Source: Flagellimonas oceani (GTDB lineage Bacteria; Bacteroidota; Bacteroidia; Flavobacteriales; Flavobacteriaceae). From it: 64,000 bases of DNA. The position numbers and the translations under genes were made by a program. Below are positions 63,714 through 64,000 of this stretch, in pieces. The notes under the pieces are model-generated. The model saw nothing but the letters and a program-made list of their open reading frames with translations. It was not told the origin of the DNA and did no database searches. The stretch is from assembly GCF_011068285.1 (NCBI RefSeq), contig NZ_CP049616.1:3018501-3082500 (forward strand), written 5' to 3'. Positions within the stretch are counted from its first letter, which is position 1, and each line of letters starts with the position of its first letter.

Positions 63714-64000
63714 AATCGTGGTGGTTGCCCATAATTTTTGTCTTTTTTCTTTCGTGCCGATCGGAGAACAAGGATGTCAATTCCATTAAACTGGCGCACA
63801 GTCTAAGTGTAAACCATCCTGTACACGAGGCAATGGTGCATATGGCCGATTTGGTAGAAAAAAAATCAGAAGGCAAACTTAAAGTTGAAATTTACCCCAG
63901 TAGTCAGTTGGGTTCGGAAAAGCAATGCTTGGAATTGTTACAAATCGGAAGTTTGGGCATGACCAAAGTATCTGCTGCTGTAATGGAGAACTTTTCACCA
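63710..64000 (+). CDS. dctP: TRAP transporter solute-binding protein (DctP), N-terminal fragment
   Basis: The first 97 codons of a gene running off the right edge. It starts with ATG inside the aldolase stop (ATGA overlap). The signal ends in a lipobox (FVFFLSCRSEN), and KLAHSLSVNHPVHEAMVHMA followed by GKLKVEIYPSSQLGSE is the classical DctP N-terminal lobe. TRAP binding proteins serve high-affinity sodium-driven uptake of acids. In an operon with uxaC and the aldolase, the likely ligand is glucuronate or another hexuronate. The membrane subunits would lie beyond the window. Confidence 0.9.
   Translation, partial: MKSWWLPIIFVFFLSCRSENKDVNSIKLAHSLSVNHPVHEAMVHMADLVEKKSEGKLKVEIYPSSQLGSEKQCLELLQIGSLGMTKVSAAVMENFSP

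Noticed and set aside
1..64000. Search by eye for tRNA, rRNA, transposases, integrases, att repeats and CRISPR arrays.
   Set aside because: No convincing cloverleaf, rRNA signature, transposase/integrase motif or terminal inverted repeat was seen, so nothing marks the region as a recent mobile insertion. Small RNAs cannot be excluded without a covariance-model search.

Overview
The window looks like a chromosome segment of a marine-type member of the Flavobacteriaceae (Bacteroidota). The signs are a SusC/SusD pair, a type IX secretion C-terminal sorting domain, many lipoproteins, TTG / TAnnTTTG-type promoters, moderately AT-rich DNA and tightly packed operons. I see no rRNA, tRNA, insertion sequence or CRISPR array.

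Layout. (1) 1-6066: the tail of an UPF0173-like metal-dependent hydrolase on the plus strand, a bidirectional terminator, then a minus-strand pair: a giant T9SS-exported protein with four tandem PKD-like/BspA-type modules and a small fibronectin-III-like lipoprotein. (2) 6226-12437: a compact eight-gene minus-strand operon that couples a dedicated type II fatty-acid-synthase kit (acyl carrier protein, ketosynthase, dehydratase, FabL-like reductase, phosphopantetheinyl transferase) to a type III polyketide synthase, a methyltransferase and a FAD oxidoreductase. A phenolic lipid (alkylresorcinol, alkylpyrone or quinone) is the expected kind of product. (3) 12698-41285: a long minus-strand xylan polysaccharide utilization locus (PUL) with a vanadium-haloperoxidase-like lipoprotein at its end. 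In transcription order it runs GH115, GH10, GPH-family transporter, cytoplasmic GH43, SusC, SusD, attenuator hairpin, GH95, GH43, type-B carboxylesterase, GH127, GH51, GH43, CE6-GH97 fusion. (4) 41643-44665: a two-domain SGNH acetylesterase and a LacI-family regulator. (5) 44868-54841: a block not obviously about sugar. It has two FG-GAP/ASPIC-UnbV lipoproteins, an SGNH hydrolase with TPRs, an SxtJ-like membrane protein, a 49-residue DUF5989 protein and a NodU/SxtI-type carbamoyltransferase. (6) 54993-64000: glucuronate use, with GH67, a short-chain dehydrogenase and UxuA on the minus strand, and GH3, UxaC, a KDPG aldolase and the start of a TRAP solute-binding protein on the plus strand.

How it fits together. 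GH10 cuts the xylan backbone and SusCD imports oligomers. GH115, GH67, GH51, GH43, GH127, GH95, GH97 and the esterases remove glucuronate, arabinose, (galacto/fuco)syl and acyl decorations. GH3 and the cytoplasmic GH43 finish the xylo-oligosaccharides. Released glucuronate goes UxaC, then SDR (proposed fructuronate reductase), then UxuA, then (KDG kinase not in window), then aldolase. A CG-centred palindrome of LacI-operator type (best copy TGCAATCGATTGCA) sits at -33 of at least four promoters: susC, the SGNH esterase, the first ASPIC lipoprotein and GH3. This ties the unexplained block (at least its first gene) to the xylan regulon.

The most unusual item is the carbamoyltransferase / DUF5989 / SxtJ / SGNH block with two ASPIC-UnbV lipoproteins inside a xylan locus. 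It resembles the sxtI-sxtJ-sxtK-sxtL gene set of saxitoxin clusters. All functional statements rest on reading motifs by eye; no database search was run.
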